Shown: in pieces, positions 15,173 to 24,420 of the stretch
Position numbering within the stretch: the stretch's first letter is position 1
How the letters are laid out: each line of letters begins with the position of its first letter
Source of the DNA: Thiorhodovibrio frisius
GTDB taxonomy: Bacteria > Pseudomonadota > Gammaproteobacteria > Chromatiales > Chromatiaceae
NCBI RefSeq assembly: GCF_033954835.1
Contig: NZ_CP121471.1
Coordinates: forward strand, 2,660,501-2,724,500
Direction: 5' to 3'
Length of the DNA stretch: 64,000 nt
Position numbers and translations under genes: made by a program
Notes under the pieces: model-generated
Told to the model about the DNA's origin: nothing
Seen by the model: the letters and a program-made list of their open reading frames with translations, nothing else
Database searches by the model: none

Positions 15173-15382
15173 TCAGAACGGCATCGGATCATCAAAGCCG
15201 AACAGATCCAACTGCTCGCCCGGTTCCTCCCCAACAAACCACGTCTGTAACTGATGGTGGTAACGCGCCTCGACGAGGTGGGTCAGCTCGCACAGCAAGG
15301 TATAGACCGCTGCCGCCTGCTCCCCAGTCCAATGGCTTGGCAAGGTCACGGACAAGGATTCCGATTCGTGCCGCGCACTCAT
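15173..15382 (-). CDS. Small transposon-encoded protein of unknown function
   Basis: The 69-residue product (MSARHESESLSVTLPSHWTG...) has a central helix, EQAAAVYTLLCELTHLVEAR, and an acidic C-terminus (GEEPGEQLDLFGFDDPMPF). Its ATG overlaps the stop of the ATPase gene (ATGA), which strongly suggests translation in the same operon. The HWTGEQAAAVYTLLCEL pattern recurs, as far as I recall, in small proteins linked to transposase operons, but I cannot assign a function. The terminator follows 48 bp downstream. Confidence 0.6.
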   Translation of the reverse strand: MSARHESESLSVTLPSHWTGEQAAAVYTLLCELTHLVEARYHHQLQTWFVGEEPGEQLDLFGFDDPMPF

Positions 15383-16179
15383 GGCCCCACCTCCTCACGT
15401 GCCAGCTGCACGTGATCAATGCTCACCGTGCGCGCCTTCTCGCTCGCCGCGCTGATCAACGCATAATGCGCCAGCCGATTGAGCTTGCGTGGCATCCCCT
15501 GAGTCGCCTGAAACAAAGCCTCCACCGCCGCCGGCTCGAACACCTCAAGCTCACATCCCGCCAAGCGCAGGCGATGGGTCAAATACCCAGGCACCTCCTC
15601 GCGGGTCAGGCCGCTCAAGTGATGGCGCACCACAATGCGCTGCGCCAACGACTCATGCACCGCCATTGCCAAGCGCCGGCGCAACTCCGTCAGTCCCACC
15701 AGCAGCAGACACAAGCGATTCTCCGCATCCATGCGGTAATTGGTCAGCAAGCGCAAATCCTCCAAGACATCATTGCGCAAGTGATGCGCCTCATCGACGA
15801 TCAGCACCGGGCACTGCCTCGCCTCCAGGGTCAAACGCGAAATCTCCGTGCGAATCACCCGAAAGGCCGCCGCGCGATTGCGCTCCGTCGGCAGTCCCAA
15901 CTCCCAGGCCACCGACTTGTACATATCCATCACATTACCCGTCGACAGCGGCACATAGAACACCCGATACAAGCCCGGATGCAGCTCTGCGGCCACCTTG
16001 CGGCACACCGTGGTTTTCCCCGATCCCGCCTCACCCGTGACCAGGCCAATGCCGCGCAGCTCGAGCAAATGCTTCAACCGCGCTTCGGCCTCGGCCAGGG
16101 AACTGGAGGCAAAGAGCGCATCCGGCTCCGGCGTGACATCAAAGGGAAAAGCCGTGAGTGCGAAATGCTTCTGATACAT
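15379..16179 (-). CDS. TniB/ExeA-like AAA ATPase
   Basis: The 266-residue P-loop ATPase opens with the ExeA-like start YQKHFALTAFPFDVTPEPDA. Walker A is GLVTGEAGSGKTTVCRK (about residues 44-60) and Walker B is CPVLIVDEAHHL (about 127-138), followed by a C-terminal AAA lid. In transposons of this type the ATPase works with the DDE transposase to choose the target site. Its start overlaps the transposase stop by one base (TGATG). A role in general secretion, as for true ExeA, is unlikely in this context. Confidence 0.85.
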   Translation of the reverse strand: MYQKHFALTAFPFDVTPEPDALFASSSLAEAEARLKHLLELRGIGLVTGEAGSGKTTVCRKVAAELHPGLYRVFYVPLSTGNVMDMYKSVAWELGLPTERNRAAAFRVIRTEISRLTLEARQCPVLIVDEAHHLRNDVLEDLRLLTNYRMDAENRLCLLLVGLTELRRRLAMAVHESLAQRIVVRHHLSGLTREEVPGYLTHRLRLAGCELEVFEPAAVEALFQATQGMPRKLNRLAHYALISAASEKARTVSIDHVQLAREEVGP

Positions 16180-17531
16180 CAGCGCACCTCCCCGTCATCG
16201 GGTAGCTCACGCAGGCGCAGCGCCGAGGGCGCTGGCTCCGCCGCCGGGGTGTCGCTGTGCAAGGTGCTTGAGGGACGCTCACGACGGACAAAACAGTTAG
16301 CATAGGTCTGCACCGGACGCGCCACCTCAATGCGTTTTCCGTGATGACATACCTGCACCCCACGCTCGGGCGGTGCCTCGGGATCGAAGCGCAAGGTCAC
16401 CGTCTCCCCCACCAAGAGCGCATCGACCTCATAGACCACCCCGTTGAGACTCACGGTACGATCCTTCTGCACCTTGCGCTGGGCCTCGAACAAAAACACA
16501 TCGGCCAGATCCAGGGACGGCTCGGGATAACGCAGCGCCTCGGCGCTTTGCGCCCACCGCTCCAGCGGTGTGAGCCCCTCCAGGGCGCGATGGGGACTGA
16601 GGTGATACTCCCCCTCGACCCAGGTCGCCAGCCGGCGATTGAGCGCCTCCAGGCTGGTGGTATCCTCCGAGGTCAGCCGGGTGAGCAACTGCGCCCGTAC
16701 CGTCTTGAACCAACGCTCGATCTTGCCCTTGCCCTGAGGGCGATAGGGACGGGCGTAAATCAAGGCGATCCCCAATTTGGCGCACACCAGCGCCAACTGC
16801 TGGGAGCGGTAATTGGCGCCATTATCGACATAGAGCCGAGCCGGCAGCCCGCGCTTGGCCAACGCCGTTTTTAGCACCGGCAAGAACGCCCGGGTATTCT
16901 CCGCGAGCGCGAAGGCCGCATGCGGGATCACCCGGGTGGCGTCATCGATGAAGGCGATCAAATAGGTCTTGCGCTTCACCCGCCCGCCCACCACCACGCT
17001 GGGGCCGTGCATCACATCGCTCATCCACAGCTCCCCGGCCTGGGCAAAGGCGAAGCGGCGCCGGTCCTGATCGACCGGCGTCTCCTTGGGTGGCTCCATC
17101 AACCCATGGCGAGCGAGCAGCCGATGCACGGTCGAGGGCGGCAGGGGCAGTGCCTCGGGCACCTCGGGGCGCTCACGAGCGGCGCGGATGACCAGCTGGA
17201 CGGAGAGTTTCGGGTTGGCCTCCTTGATCGCCAGCAGCGTCTCGACCACCTCGGCCGGCAAGCGCCGGGATTGGCCGCGATCGGCGCGTGGTTTGGGTAA
17301 CAGCGCATCAAAACCACCGCGGCGATAGGCCTTGAGCCAATCGCGGATGGTCTCGGCCGCCACCCGGGTGCGTTGGCTGCCGGGAATGACATAGTCACGC
17401 GCGGCTTTTTGATCAATCAGGGCATACAGCCCCTTGTGGCCCTCGGGAAAATGCACGAGCTCGCCAATCACCTGGTGGCGAAACAAGGCGATCTGCTGGC
17501 GCCGTTCGGCGTCGGAATCACAATCAGTCAT
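16179..17531 (-). CDS. rve-type DDE transposase
   Basis: The 450-residue protein has an N-terminal HTH segment (about 25-80, VAAETIRDWLKAYRRGGFDA) and the integrase core. The core shows WMSDVMHGP (first Asp), RLYVDNGANYRS (second Asp) and PQGKGKIERWFKTVRAQ (Glu). A C-terminal Mu-type beta domain follows (about 360-420). The start at 17531 (MTDCDS) is preferred because GAGGA lies 9 bp upstream; the ATG at 17546 has no such site. It is the second gene of the operon, 45 bp after the zinc-binding gene. Confidence 0.88.
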   Translation of the reverse strand: MTDCDSDAERRQQIALFRHQVIGELVHFPEGHKGLYALIDQKAARDYVIPGSQRTRVAAETIRDWLKAYRRGGFDALLPKPRADRGQSRRLPAEVVETLLAIKEANPKLSVQLVIRAARERPEVPEALPLPPSTVHRLLARHGLMEPPKETPVDQDRRRFAFAQAGELWMSDVMHGPSVVVGGRVKRKTYLIAFIDDATRVIPHAAFALAENTRAFLPVLKTALAKRGLPARLYVDNGANYRSQQLALVCAKLGIALIYARPYRPQGKGKIERWFKTVRAQLLTRLTSEDTTSLEALNRRLATWVEGEYHLSPHRALEGLTPLERWAQSAEALRYPEPSLDLADVFLFEAQRKVQKDRTVSLNGVVYEVDALLVGETVTLRFDPEAPPERGVQVCHHGKRIEVARPVQTYANCFVRRERPSSTLHSDTPAAEPAPSALRLRELPDDGEVR

Positions 17532-17576
17532 GGGTCGGTTCCTCACAGCGCAGGCCCAGTGCCTGCCCTTGCGACC

Positions 17577-18206
17577 CTAACGATTCTTCCCCGGGGGGTC
17601 CGCCCCCGTCGGGTGTTGGCGGGCGGCGCGCCGCCCGCCAACCACCCGATGCCGGGGACGGAATCCGAGCGGGGCGGGAAGTTGTTGCAACCAAGGCTCG
17701 GCGATCCCGCGCAGCACCACCAGCACACCACAGCCGTCAAGGAGCCCGAGCGTGAGGGCAAAGGCGCTCAGGGTGGCGGCACAGTCAGCGAAACGCTCCG
17801 GGAGCAGACCTTTGAGCAGATGCAGGGCCAGGCGCACGGCACCGACTCGGCGTCCCACCCAGCGCTGCACGCCCGGGAGCTCAATGTCCGGGCGCAACTG
17901 TTCGCAGGCGACGGCTTGGCTGGGGGCGTTCTCCACCGCCTTGACCACGTCCTCGACCTCGCTGAGCTGACCGGTGAGCTGCGCGGCATAGCAGTCCGGC
18001 AGCAGGCTGAAGGTGCGATGGCCCTCCGGGCAGTAGTAGCGGCAAATCAGCGTTCCCGGCGGGGAGATACGTGCGTAGGTGCCATGACGGGCGAAGTGGC
18101 AGCCACCCTGGGGATGCAAGGGACAGCGCTTGAGCGTTGTCTGCTCCCAGCCTTTGGCGCTAACGTACTCCTCGCCGGTGCCTCGGTATGCAAAGCGCAG
18201 TTGCAC
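17577..18206 (-). CDS. Transposon-associated Cys/His-rich (zinc-finger-like) protein
   Basis: The 209-residue product, from the GTG at 18206, begins with QLRFAYRGTGEEYVSAKGWE. It carries a Cys/His cluster CPLHPQGGCHFARHGTYARI then CRYYCPEGHRTFSLLPD that looks zinc-binding. The rest is helical, with a basic C-terminus. Such proteins could recognise the transposon ends, but this is inference. The last 30 codons contain a 28-bp perfect palindrome and are arginine-rich, so the true stop or C-terminus may differ from the homologous form. An upstream extension to 18368 is open but covers the presumed transposon end. Confidence 0.6.
   Translation of the reverse strand: MQLRFAYRGTGEEYVSAKGWEQTTLKRCPLHPQGGCHFARHGTYARISPPGTLICRYYCPEGHRTFSLLPDCYAAQLTGQLSEVEDVVKAVENAPSQAVACEQLRPDIELPGVQRWVGRRVGAVRLALHLLKGLLPERFADCAATLSAFALTLGLLDGCGVLVVLRGIAEPWLQQLPAPLGFRPRHRVVGGRRAARQHPTGADPPGKNR
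17615..17642. repeat. 28-bp perfect palindrome
   Basis: Arms GTTGGCGGGCGGCG and CGCCGCCCGCCAAC meet with no loop. It lies within the 3' end of the Cys/His-rich gene, just before the transposase gene, and could act as an attenuator or as a protein binding site. Confidence 0.6.
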
Positions 18207-18486
18207 CGGCCTCCGGCCCGTCCAGCGGTGAACTGGACGGGCCACTTCTGTTGCAGTGATCCCTCTGCTCAGTGTGGCGCATCCGCGCGCACTTGCCCGG
18301 GCGGGGAAGGCTGTGAGAAAGCGCGTGGCCCAGGCGCGCCGCTTTGCTCCACCGGTTCGCCGTTTCACCGGTGGTGCAGTGGGGGGAATTTCCGGCGGTG
18401 GTTCGTGGATAGAGGAGAGAAACTACACCTGGTGTTGCGCGAACGCTTGAGCTGGGATGCTCCAGAAGCTTGCTGCCGAAGGCCGT

Positions 18487-18648
18487 CTATTCAAGCAGCT
18501 CGCGATAGCTTTCCGGTTGCAGATGGCTTCTGACGGCGACGGTGAAGATGCCGACTGCCAGGGCGCTGACGGCGAGGATGTCCCAGCCGAAGGGGATCAG
18601 ATCGCGGCCACCGCCGAGGTTGCCGAGGTAGGTGTTCAGCTTGGCTGC
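18487..18648 (-). pseudogene. C-terminal remnant of an APC-type amino acid permease
   Basis: The minus-strand frame [20 protein letters not shown] then [20 protein letters not shown] and VRSHLQPESYRELLE-stop looks like the last transmembrane helix and tail of an APC-superfamily permease. No upstream part remains. It lies just outside the transposon and may have been cut by rearrangement. Confidence 0.5.
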
Positions 18649-18746
18649 TCCATTTCGGCGATTTCCGAGAAATCATCGACCAACATGCCAATATTGATAG
18701 AGGCGATTCAATTCGCGTCGATCTGTCCTTTACTTCCGGAGGCTCT

Positions 18747-19715
18747 ATGAACCAGCTCGATCAGCTCAAGACCATGACGACGGTGGTCGCCGATACCGGC
18801 GATTTCGAATCCATTGCTGCCTACAAGCCGCAGGATGCCACCACCAACCCGTCCCTGCTCTACAAGGCGGCACAGATCCCTCAGTATCGGCATCTGCTCG
18901 ATGACGCGCTGGCTTATGGCCAGGCCAAGGGTGGCGATGCCGAGGAACGCACGCGCTGGATTATGGACAAGCTGGCGGTCAACTTTGGCCAGGAGATTCT
19001 TAAGATTGTGCCTGGGCGGGTTTCAACCGAGATTGATGCGCGCTTGTCATTCGACACTCAAAGCACGATCGCGCGCGCCGAGCGGCTGATCGATCTTTAT
19101 GAGGAGATTGGCGTCGACCCTAAGACCCGAGTGCTGTTCAAAATTGCCTCGACTTGGGAAGGCATCCAGGCGGCGGCCGCGCTTGAACGGCGCGGCATTC
19201 ACTGCAATTTGACCCTGTTGTTCAGCTTTCCGCAGGCAGTGGCTTGCGCCGATGCTGGGGTGACTCTGATCTCACCCTTTGTCGGGCGTATTCTTGACTG
19301 GTACAAGTCTGCCGAACATGTCGAAGGTTATCCGGCGGATCAGGACCCAGGCGTGCTGTCAGTGACGCGCATCTTCAATTACTACAAGCGTCACGGCTAT
19401 GACACCGTGGTGATGGGCGCGAGCTTCCGGAATCGCGATGAAATTCTGGCACTGGCCGGTTGTGATTACTTGACCATTTCTCCGGGACTGCTGGGCGAAC
19501 TGGCCGACCAAGACGGCTCGGTTGAGCGCAAACTGGATGCCGAGGCGGCGCGCGCCATGGACATCGAGCGAGTGAGTTTCGATGAAAAAGCCTTCCGCTG
19601 GGGACTCAATGAAGTCGCCATGGCGACCGAAAAGCTGGCGGAGGGCATTCGGCTGTTCACTGCCGATACCGAGAAGCTTGAGGCTTTTGCGCGCAAGACT
19701 GGCAGCGGCACTTGA
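18747..19715 (+). CDS. tal: Transaldolase
   Basis: The 322-residue enzyme transfers a dihydroxyacetone unit from sedoheptulose 7-phosphate to glyceraldehyde 3-phosphate in the cytoplasmic pentose phosphate pathway. It aligns along its length with TalB types: [14 protein letters not shown] near residue 30, Schiff-base Lys132 in [12 protein letters not shown], and [18 protein letters not shown] after it. The ATG follows a clear CCGGAGG site. It is the first intact core gene after the accessory island and converges on pdxJ. Together with the phosphoketolase at 52344 it feeds sugar-phosphate interconversion. Confidence 0.97.
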   Translation: MNQLDQLKTMTTVVADTGDFESIAAYKPQDATTNPSLLYKAAQIPQYRHLLDDALAYGQAKGGDAEERTRWIMDKLAVNFGQEILKIVPGRVSTEIDARLSFDTQSTIARAERLIDLYEEIGVDPKTRVLFKIASTWEGIQAAAALERRGIHCNLTLLFSFPQAVACADAGVTLISPFVGRILDWYKSAEHVEGYPADQDPGVLSVTRIFNYYKRHGYDTVVMGASFRNRDEILALAGCDYLTISPGLLGELADQDGSVERKLDAEAARAMDIERVSFDEKAFRWGLNEVAMATEKLAEGIRLFTADTEKLEAFARKTGSGT

Positions 19716-19773
19716 TCGGTTTTTGCTGATCAGGCGCGCGATAGGCTGCGGTAAAGGGGCGCCGGCATTCGGG

Positions 19774-20541
19774 TCAGGCGCCCTGCCCGTCCGCGCTGGC
19801 GCGCGCGTCTCGCATCCGGGCTTTCATCTCGGCTACGGCGCGCTCGAATCCAATAAAGAGCGCGCGTGCGACGATTGAGTGGCCGATATTCAGCTCGCGG
19901 ATGCCGGCGATTGCGGCGATGGTCGACACATTGTGATAATCAAGCCCGTGACCGGCGTTGACCTGCAAGCCAAGTGATTGGCCTTGGCGGACGCCCTCGG
20001 CCAGGCGCTGCCGCTGGGCTGCGCGTGTCGGCTGGTTTTTCGCGTCGGCATAGTGCCCGGTGTGGAGTTCGATCACGGGCGCGCCCACCTCGGCTGCGGC
20101 CTGGATCTGCTCCGGCTCGGCATCGATAAAGAGCGACACCCGCACACCCCCTTCGGCCAGTTCGGCGCAGACGTCTTTCATGCGCGCGCGCTGGCTGGCG
20201 ACATCCAGGCCGCCTTCAGTGGTGAGTTCCTCGCGTCGCTCCGGCACCAGGCAACAGTCGCTCGGGCGATACTGGCTGGCGATGCGAATCATCTCTGCTG
20301 TCGCGGCCATTTCAAGATTCATGCGCGTTTGCAGAGTCTCTGCCAGCAGAGCGACATCTCGGTCCTGTATGTGGCGGCGGTCCTCGCGCAGATGCAGAGT
20401 GATCGCGTCGGCGCCGGCCTGCTCGGCCAGCAGCGCAGCTTGCAGGGGCTCAGGGTAGCGGGTACCGCGCGCCTGGCGCAAAGTCGCGACATGGTCGATG
20501 TTCACACCCAACAGGATGGATGATCCAGCCTGATTATGCAT
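19774..20541 (-). CDS. pdxJ: Pyridoxine 5'-phosphate synthase PdxJ
   Basis: The 255-residue TIM-barrel enzyme condenses 1-deoxyxylulose 5-phosphate with 3-amino-1-hydroxyacetone 1-phosphate to form pyridoxine 5'-phosphate. Typical segments are [20 protein letters not shown] at the start, [37 protein letters not shown] and [14 protein letters not shown]. The start at 20541 overlaps the end of recO by 8 bp, so the genes are coupled. An in-frame upstream extension falls inside recO and is not used. Confidence 0.96.
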   Translation of the reverse strand: MHNQAGSSILLGVNIDHVATLRQARGTRYPEPLQAALLAEQAGADAITLHLREDRRHIQDRDVALLAETLQTRMNLEMAATAEMIRIASQYRPSDCCLVPERREELTTEGGLDVASQRARMKDVCAELAEGGVRVSLFIDAEPEQIQAAAEVGAPVIELHTGHYADAKNQPTRAAQRQRLAEGVRQGQSLGLQVNAGHGLDYHNVSTIAAIAGIRELNIGHSIVARALFIGFERAVAEMKARMRDARASADGQGA

Positions 20542-21352
20542 GATTTGATTCTCCGTGGATTGCTTGGCTGGCGGGTTGCTCGGCTGACTGTGGCGGGCTT
20601 CGGAGACTGCCGTCCGCATGGCCCGCGCTTGCATTTTCCGCAGCCGCTCCCTGGCCTGGAAGAGCCCGAAACAGCTCGCGACTGCGCAGTGGCTTGTTGC
20701 CCAAATGCGGCGCCAGTGCCCGTCGCAACAGCGTTTTAGCTTCGCGCCGATGCCTGGGTTCCAGTGCCTCGCCACGGACAAGACGGCCCAGGGTCTCTCC
20801 GCTTACCGACTCGGGCCCCGCTGCCAGCGCGCGGCGCAGACCTTGCTCGGGGTAGAGAACGTAATGCTCCTCTGAGCGAACTGCAATATCCTCATCGGCC
20901 AGCCGATTCAGGTCCAATGCATAGCCCATGGCGGCCAGCAGGCTCAGTTCAAACTGACGCAGGCCAAGATCGGGTGAATCGGAGCTGCTCAAGGCTTCGA
21001 GCACCATCTGGTACGCGGGAAAAAGACTCTCCGGCGCTTCCTGACGGGGCCAGAGCCGCATTAGGAGTTCGTTGACATAAAACCCGCAATAGAGGCTGGT
21101 GCCGATCAAGCTCAGCGCGCGGCCGGCAGCTTCGGCGCGCGTGAGTGTTTTCACCTCCCCGCGACCCGTCCAGCCAAGCCACAGGGGCTGAAACGGCTGG
21201 AGCAGAGCGGCCTGCGTTGACCGCGCCCGTTTGGCGCCCTTGGCCACCATCGCCAAGCGCCCGTCCTCTGCGGTGAACAGCTCGAGCAGCAGGCTGGTGT
21301 TGGCATAGGGGCGGCGGTGCAGGACGAAGCCGCGTTGCAGGCGTGCTTGCAT
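20534..21352 (-). CDS. recO: DNA repair protein RecO
   Basis: The 272-residue protein has the RecO N-terminal OB fold ([20 protein letters not shown], then [14 protein letters not shown]) and the helical middle ([20 protein letters not shown]). RecO loads RecA on gapped DNA with RecR. The C-terminal 40 residues ([20 protein letters not shown] onward) are low-complexity and longer than in E. coli RecO (242 residues). It follows era by 18 bp and overlaps pdxJ, matching the common era-recO-pdxJ order. Confidence 0.93.
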   Translation of the reverse strand: MQARLQRGFVLHRRPYANTSLLLELFTAEDGRLAMVAKGAKRARSTQAALLQPFQPLWLGWTGRGEVKTLTRAEAAGRALSLIGTSLYCGFYVNELLMRLWPRQEAPESLFPAYQMVLEALSSSDSPDLGLRQFELSLLAAMGYALDLNRLADEDIAVRSEEHYVLYPEQGLRRALAAGPESVSGETLGRLVRGEALEPRHRREAKTLLRRALAPHLGNKPLRSRELFRALPGQGAAAENASAGHADGSLRSPPQSAEQPASQAIHGESNHA

Positions 21353-21370
21353 GCGTTAGACAGGCGCGCG

Positions 21371-22276
21371 TCAGCGACGCGTATCGGCGGAGGTCAGATC
21401 ATTCAGGGCTGTCTCATCGCGCGTCCAGCCCTTTTTGACTTTGATCCAGAGTTCAAGATGGACCGAGGTTTGGAACAGTCGCTGCATGGCCTCGCGTGCG
21501 GCCGTGGCTGTGGCCTTTAATGCCTCGCCGCGATGGCCGATGAGAATGGCTTTCTGCGAGTCGCGTTCAACCCAAATCAGGGCATTAATCCGATAACGAT
21601 TGGGTTCTTCATGAAAGCGCTCAATGGTGACCGTGGTCTGATAGGGTAATTCATCACCATAGCGGCGCACCAGTTGCTCGCGAATCAACTCGGCGGCGAG
21701 AAAGCGCGATGAACAATCGGTGAGTTGGTCGTCTGGAAACCAGTTCTCGCCTGAGGGTAATCGTGTGAGTAGTTCCTGTTCGAGTTGCTCGAGCCCATCT
21801 CCAGTGCGAGCGGACACTGGCACCAAGCACTGGAAAGGATGGCGCTCGGCAAGCCCGTGCAGAAAGGGCAGCAGTTTTTCCTTGTGATCGAGCCGGTCGA
21901 TCTTGTTAATGACGGCAATAACAGGCGATTGCGCATCGGTCAGGGCGCCCAGAGCAAGTGCGTCTTCAGGGCCGAATTTCACGGCTTCAACCACCAGCAC
22001 GGCGAGATCGACATCGGCAATGGCCGCGCGCGCGGCGCGGTTAAGTTTGCGATTAAGCGCATGATCACTGCGATCATGAATGCCTGGAGTGTCGACAAAG
22101 ACCAGTTGTCCGCCCTCAAGCGTCTTGATGCCGACAATGGTATCCCGGGTGGTCTGCGCCTTGTGCGAGGTAATGGACAGCTTCTGCCCCAGCAGCCGAT
22201 TGAGCAGGCTAGACTTGCCCACATTGGGCCGACCAACAAGCGCAATGGCCCCGCAGCGATTGGAATGCTCAGTCAT
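21371..22276 (-). CDS. era: GTPase Era
   Basis: The 301-residue essential GTPase acts in 16S rRNA maturation and 30S assembly. Visible are G1 GRPNVGKSSLLN (about residues 16-27), the switch region TRDTIVGI, G3 DTPGIH, G4 NKID and a C-terminal KH domain (ERDSQKAILIGHRGEALKAT, then AAREAMQRLF...VHLELWIKVKKGW). It overlaps rnc by 8 bp, which couples its translation to the RNase III gene acting on the same rRNA pathway. Confidence 0.97.
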   Translation of the reverse strand: MTEHSNRCGAIALVGRPNVGKSSLLNRLLGQKLSITSHKAQTTRDTIVGIKTLEGGQLVFVDTPGIHDRSDHALNRKLNRAARAAIADVDLAVLVVEAVKFGPEDALALGALTDAQSPVIAVINKIDRLDHKEKLLPFLHGLAERHPFQCLVPVSARTGDGLEQLEQELLTRLPSGENWFPDDQLTDCSSRFLAAELIREQLVRRYGDELPYQTTVTIERFHEEPNRYRINALIWVERDSQKAILIGHRGEALKATATAAREAMQRLFQTSVHLELWIKVKKGWTRDETALNDLTSADTRR

Positions 22277-22970
22277 GCGGTGGCTTCAGATTAACGCCAG
22301 ACAGCAGAGATAACATAGCCTCCGCGGCCTGTTGTTCGGCGCCCCTGCGGCTGTGGCCGGTACCCCGTGTCTGCTCGGCGGTGTCGGGCAGCAGGCAGCG
22401 CACGACGAAGTGCCGTTGGTGCGGTTTGCCGTTGGCTTCAATCACCTCATACTCCGGCAACTCGCGCTGGGCCGCTTGCAGGGATTCCTGCAAGCGGGTT
22501 TTCGGATCCTTGGTCGGGGCGCTGTTTGCCGCCTGCTCCAAACCCTGATCGAATAAGCGCAGAATTAGCGCCCTGGCACCGTCAAAGCCCTGGTCAAGAT
22601 AGTAGGCGCCGAGCAGTGCCTCGAAAGCATCGGAGAGAATGGAGTCGCGCGCATGGCCGCCGGTGCGAATCTCTCCTGAGCCCATGCGCAGATACTCACC
22701 AAGCGCAAGCGCCCGCGCCTGCTTGGCGAGGGATTCCTGCTTGACCAGTGAAGCGCGCGCGCGCGTCAGGCGGCCCTCGTCGGCGTCGGGAAATCGGCGC
22801 CACAGCGCCTCGGCAATCACGAACCCCAGCAAAGCATCGCCAAGAAACTCCAGGCGCTCGTTGTTGTGGCGGCCCGCGCTGCGGTGCGTCAGTGCCTGCT
22901 CGAACAGCTCCGGATGCTCGGGTGGCCGGTCACTGAGGTGGTTCAGCAAGAGCGCAAGCGAGCGATTCAC
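22269..22970 (-). CDS. rnc: Ribonuclease III
   Basis: The 233-residue endonuclease cuts double-stranded RNA, including rRNA precursors. The signature NERLEFLGDALLGFVIAE lies near residue 38, with metal-binding acidic residues in this helix and again in DAFEALLGAYYLD. A double-stranded RNA-binding domain covers about residues 155-225 (DPKTRLQESLQAAQRELPEY...RGTGHSRRGAEQQAAEAML). It is placed between the DUF4845 gene and era, as in many gammaproteobacteria. Confidence 0.97.
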   Translation of the reverse strand: MNRSLALLLNHLSDRPPEHPELFEQALTHRSAGRHNNERLEFLGDALLGFVIAEALWRRFPDADEGRLTRARASLVKQESLAKQARALALGEYLRMGSGEIRTGGHARDSILSDAFEALLGAYYLDQGFDGARALILRLFDQGLEQAANSAPTKDPKTRLQESLQAAQRELPEYEVIEANGKPHQRHFVVRCLLPDTAEQTRGTGHSRRGAEQQAAEAMLSLLSGVNLKPPHD

Positions 22971-23023
22971 TGGTGGGTTTTCACTGGTGAGTATTTATAG
23001 CAGACACTTGAACGAGAAACGCT

Positions 23024-23413
23024 TTACTGGGGATTCTTGGGCACAACAACTGAATAATCGAATGTCATCAGCACATCGACATTCCCGCCAATATGCTGCT
23101 GCACGACATAGTTGGCGCTGACATCCCAGCCTTTCGCGTCTTTGGTGCCTTTTACGTCAAAGCTGTCACTTTTGACGGTACGCACCTCATTGATATAGAG
23201 CTGCTTCTCGATCGCCTGGAGAATCGCGCGCGGTCCCTGTTTGCCAAGCTGCGGTTGCTCGAGCAATTTGTCCAGCGTTGAACGAACTTGCCAGTACTGC
23301 AAGTAAGCAGGCCCCATCTTGAAGGCCAACGTCAGGAAAAAGGCTCCAAGCGCGACCATCAGCATCACGCTGCTGAAGCTCAGTCCTCGCTGATAGGATT
23401 TTAAATTGCGCAT
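23024..23413 (-). CDS. DUF4845 family membrane protein
   Basis: The 129-residue protein has one N-terminal membrane helix (about residues 10-30: GLSFSSVMLMVALGAFFLTL) and a periplasmic domain. It belongs to the DUF4845 family, found between lepB and rnc in gammaproteobacteria. The start at 23413 (MRNLKSYQRG) is chosen for its AGGAGG site 9 bp upstream. No biochemical role is established. The pilin-like start (short basic stretch, then QRGLSFSSVML) resembles pseudopilins, but no prepilin cleavage motif is certain. Confidence 0.85.
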   Translation of the reverse strand: MRNLKSYQRGLSFSSVMLMVALGAFFLTLAFKMGPAYLQYWQVRSTLDKLLEQPQLGKQGPRAILQAIEKQLYINEVRTVKSDSFDVKGTKDAKGWDVSANYVVQQHIGGNVDVLMTFDYSVVVPKNPQ

Positions 23414-23464
23414 ACCCTGCACCCTCCTTTGACGGTTAGTACGCAGATCGATGAGAAACAACCA

Positions 23465-24379
23465 TTAGTGAATAACATCGCCAATGCGCCCGAAAGCGAT
23501 TGGCAAGCCGCTGCGCTCCCCATCCCAACTCATCCAGATGGCGAAGGCCTTGCCGACCAGATTCTTCTCTGGCACCAGCCCCCAGCAGCGACCGTCGTTG
23601 CTGTTGTCGCGATTGTCGCCCATCGCGAAATAATACCCGTCCGGAACTGTGATGGGCCCTTGGGCCAAGAAACGGCAGCCGGGTGGCAGATCGGGCGCGC
23701 GGGGATTAAACAGTATGTCGTGCTTGACGCCGGTCAGATTCTCCATGGCCAGGCTGGCACCGGTCAGGCGCTCGCCGGCACCAACACCCTGGTAGGTGCC
23801 AAGTGGCATGGTCGCGACGCGCTCGCCATTGATGATGAGATGTTTGTCTCGGTAGTCAACGACATCTCCCGGCACGCCTACCACCCGTTTGATGTAATCA
23901 ACGGATTCGTCCTGCGGGAAACGAAAAACGATGACATCGCCCCGTTGCGGCTCGCCCAACTCCAAAAATTTGCTGTTCAGAACCGGCCAGCGTAGCCCGT
24001 AGGAGAACTTGTTGACCAGAATAAAATCGCCCACCAGCAATGTCGGCATCATGGAGCCCGAAGGAATGCGGAAAGGCTCGACCACAAAGGAACGCAGCAG
24101 CAGGACAGCTAGAATCACCGGAAAGAACGACTTGGCGTACTCAACCAGAATGGGGTCTTTTGGCTGCCGTATCGCCTCCGCCGGGGCTTGACCGACACCA
24201 CCGCCCTGCCCCGCTTCTGGCTCCTGGCTTTGCCCTGCTCCTGCTCCTGCTCCTGCTCCGGCTCCGGCGGAGATTGCCAGGCGCCGGCGTTTGGGCGCCC
24301 AGAGCAAGGCATCGACTAGCCAGATGCCGCCGGTTACAGCCGTGGCGGCCACCAGAAAGGTCGGGAAATCGAAATTCAT
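23465..24379 (-). CDS. lepB: Signal peptidase I
   Basis: The 304-residue inner-membrane serine protease removes signal peptides from exported proteins. Two N-terminal membrane segments flank a cytoplasmic loop, here containing a Gly-Ala repeat and QSQEPEAGQ low-complexity stretch (about residues 40-70). The catalytic Ser is in RIPSGSMMPTLLVGD and the Lys in DYIKRVVGVPGD. The C-terminal GDNRDNSNDGRCWGLVPE motif is present. The (GCTCCT)n tract around 24236-24265 encodes the repeat and may vary in length between strains. It lies just downstream of lepA. Confidence 0.96.
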   Translation of the reverse strand: MNFDFPTFLVAATAVTGGIWLVDALLWAPKRRRLAISAGAGAGAGAGAGQSQEPEAGQGGGVGQAPAEAIRQPKDPILVEYAKSFFPVILAVLLLRSFVVEPFRIPSGSMMPTLLVGDFILVNKFSYGLRWPVLNSKFLELGEPQRGDVIVFRFPQDESVDYIKRVVGVPGDVVDYRDKHLIINGERVATMPLGTYQGVGAGERLTGASLAMENLTGVKHDILFNPRAPDLPPGCRFLAQGPITVPDGYYFAMGDNRDNSNDGRCWGLVPEKNLVGKAFAIWMSWDGERSGLPIAFGRIGDVIH

Positions 24380-24420
24380 AGATGATGATCCTGTCCGGAA
24401 CGGGCCAGCGGCAAAGCCGG

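Larger units (their letters stand above)
14948..18401 (-). mobile_element. Four-gene DDE/AAA transposon
   Basis: A minus-strand set of genes (zinc-binding protein, rve-type transposase, TniB/ExeA-like ATPase, small ORF) sits between imperfect inverted sequences. The left one is CCACCGGCAATTTCCC at 14948. The right one, CCACCGCCGGAAATTCCCCC, reads inverted from 18401. A GCCGCTTTGnTCCACC motif also occurs near both ends (about 14992-15008 and 18338-18354). The boundaries are approximate and no target duplication was identified. The layout recalls transposons that use a DDE enzyme with a target-choosing AAA partner. Confidence 0.6.

Noticed and set aside
19757-19783. Hairpin GGGCGCC/GGCGCCC as a tal terminator
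   Set aside because: The stem is only 7 bp, lacks a T-run and overlaps the pdxJ stop codon, so it is too weak to call.
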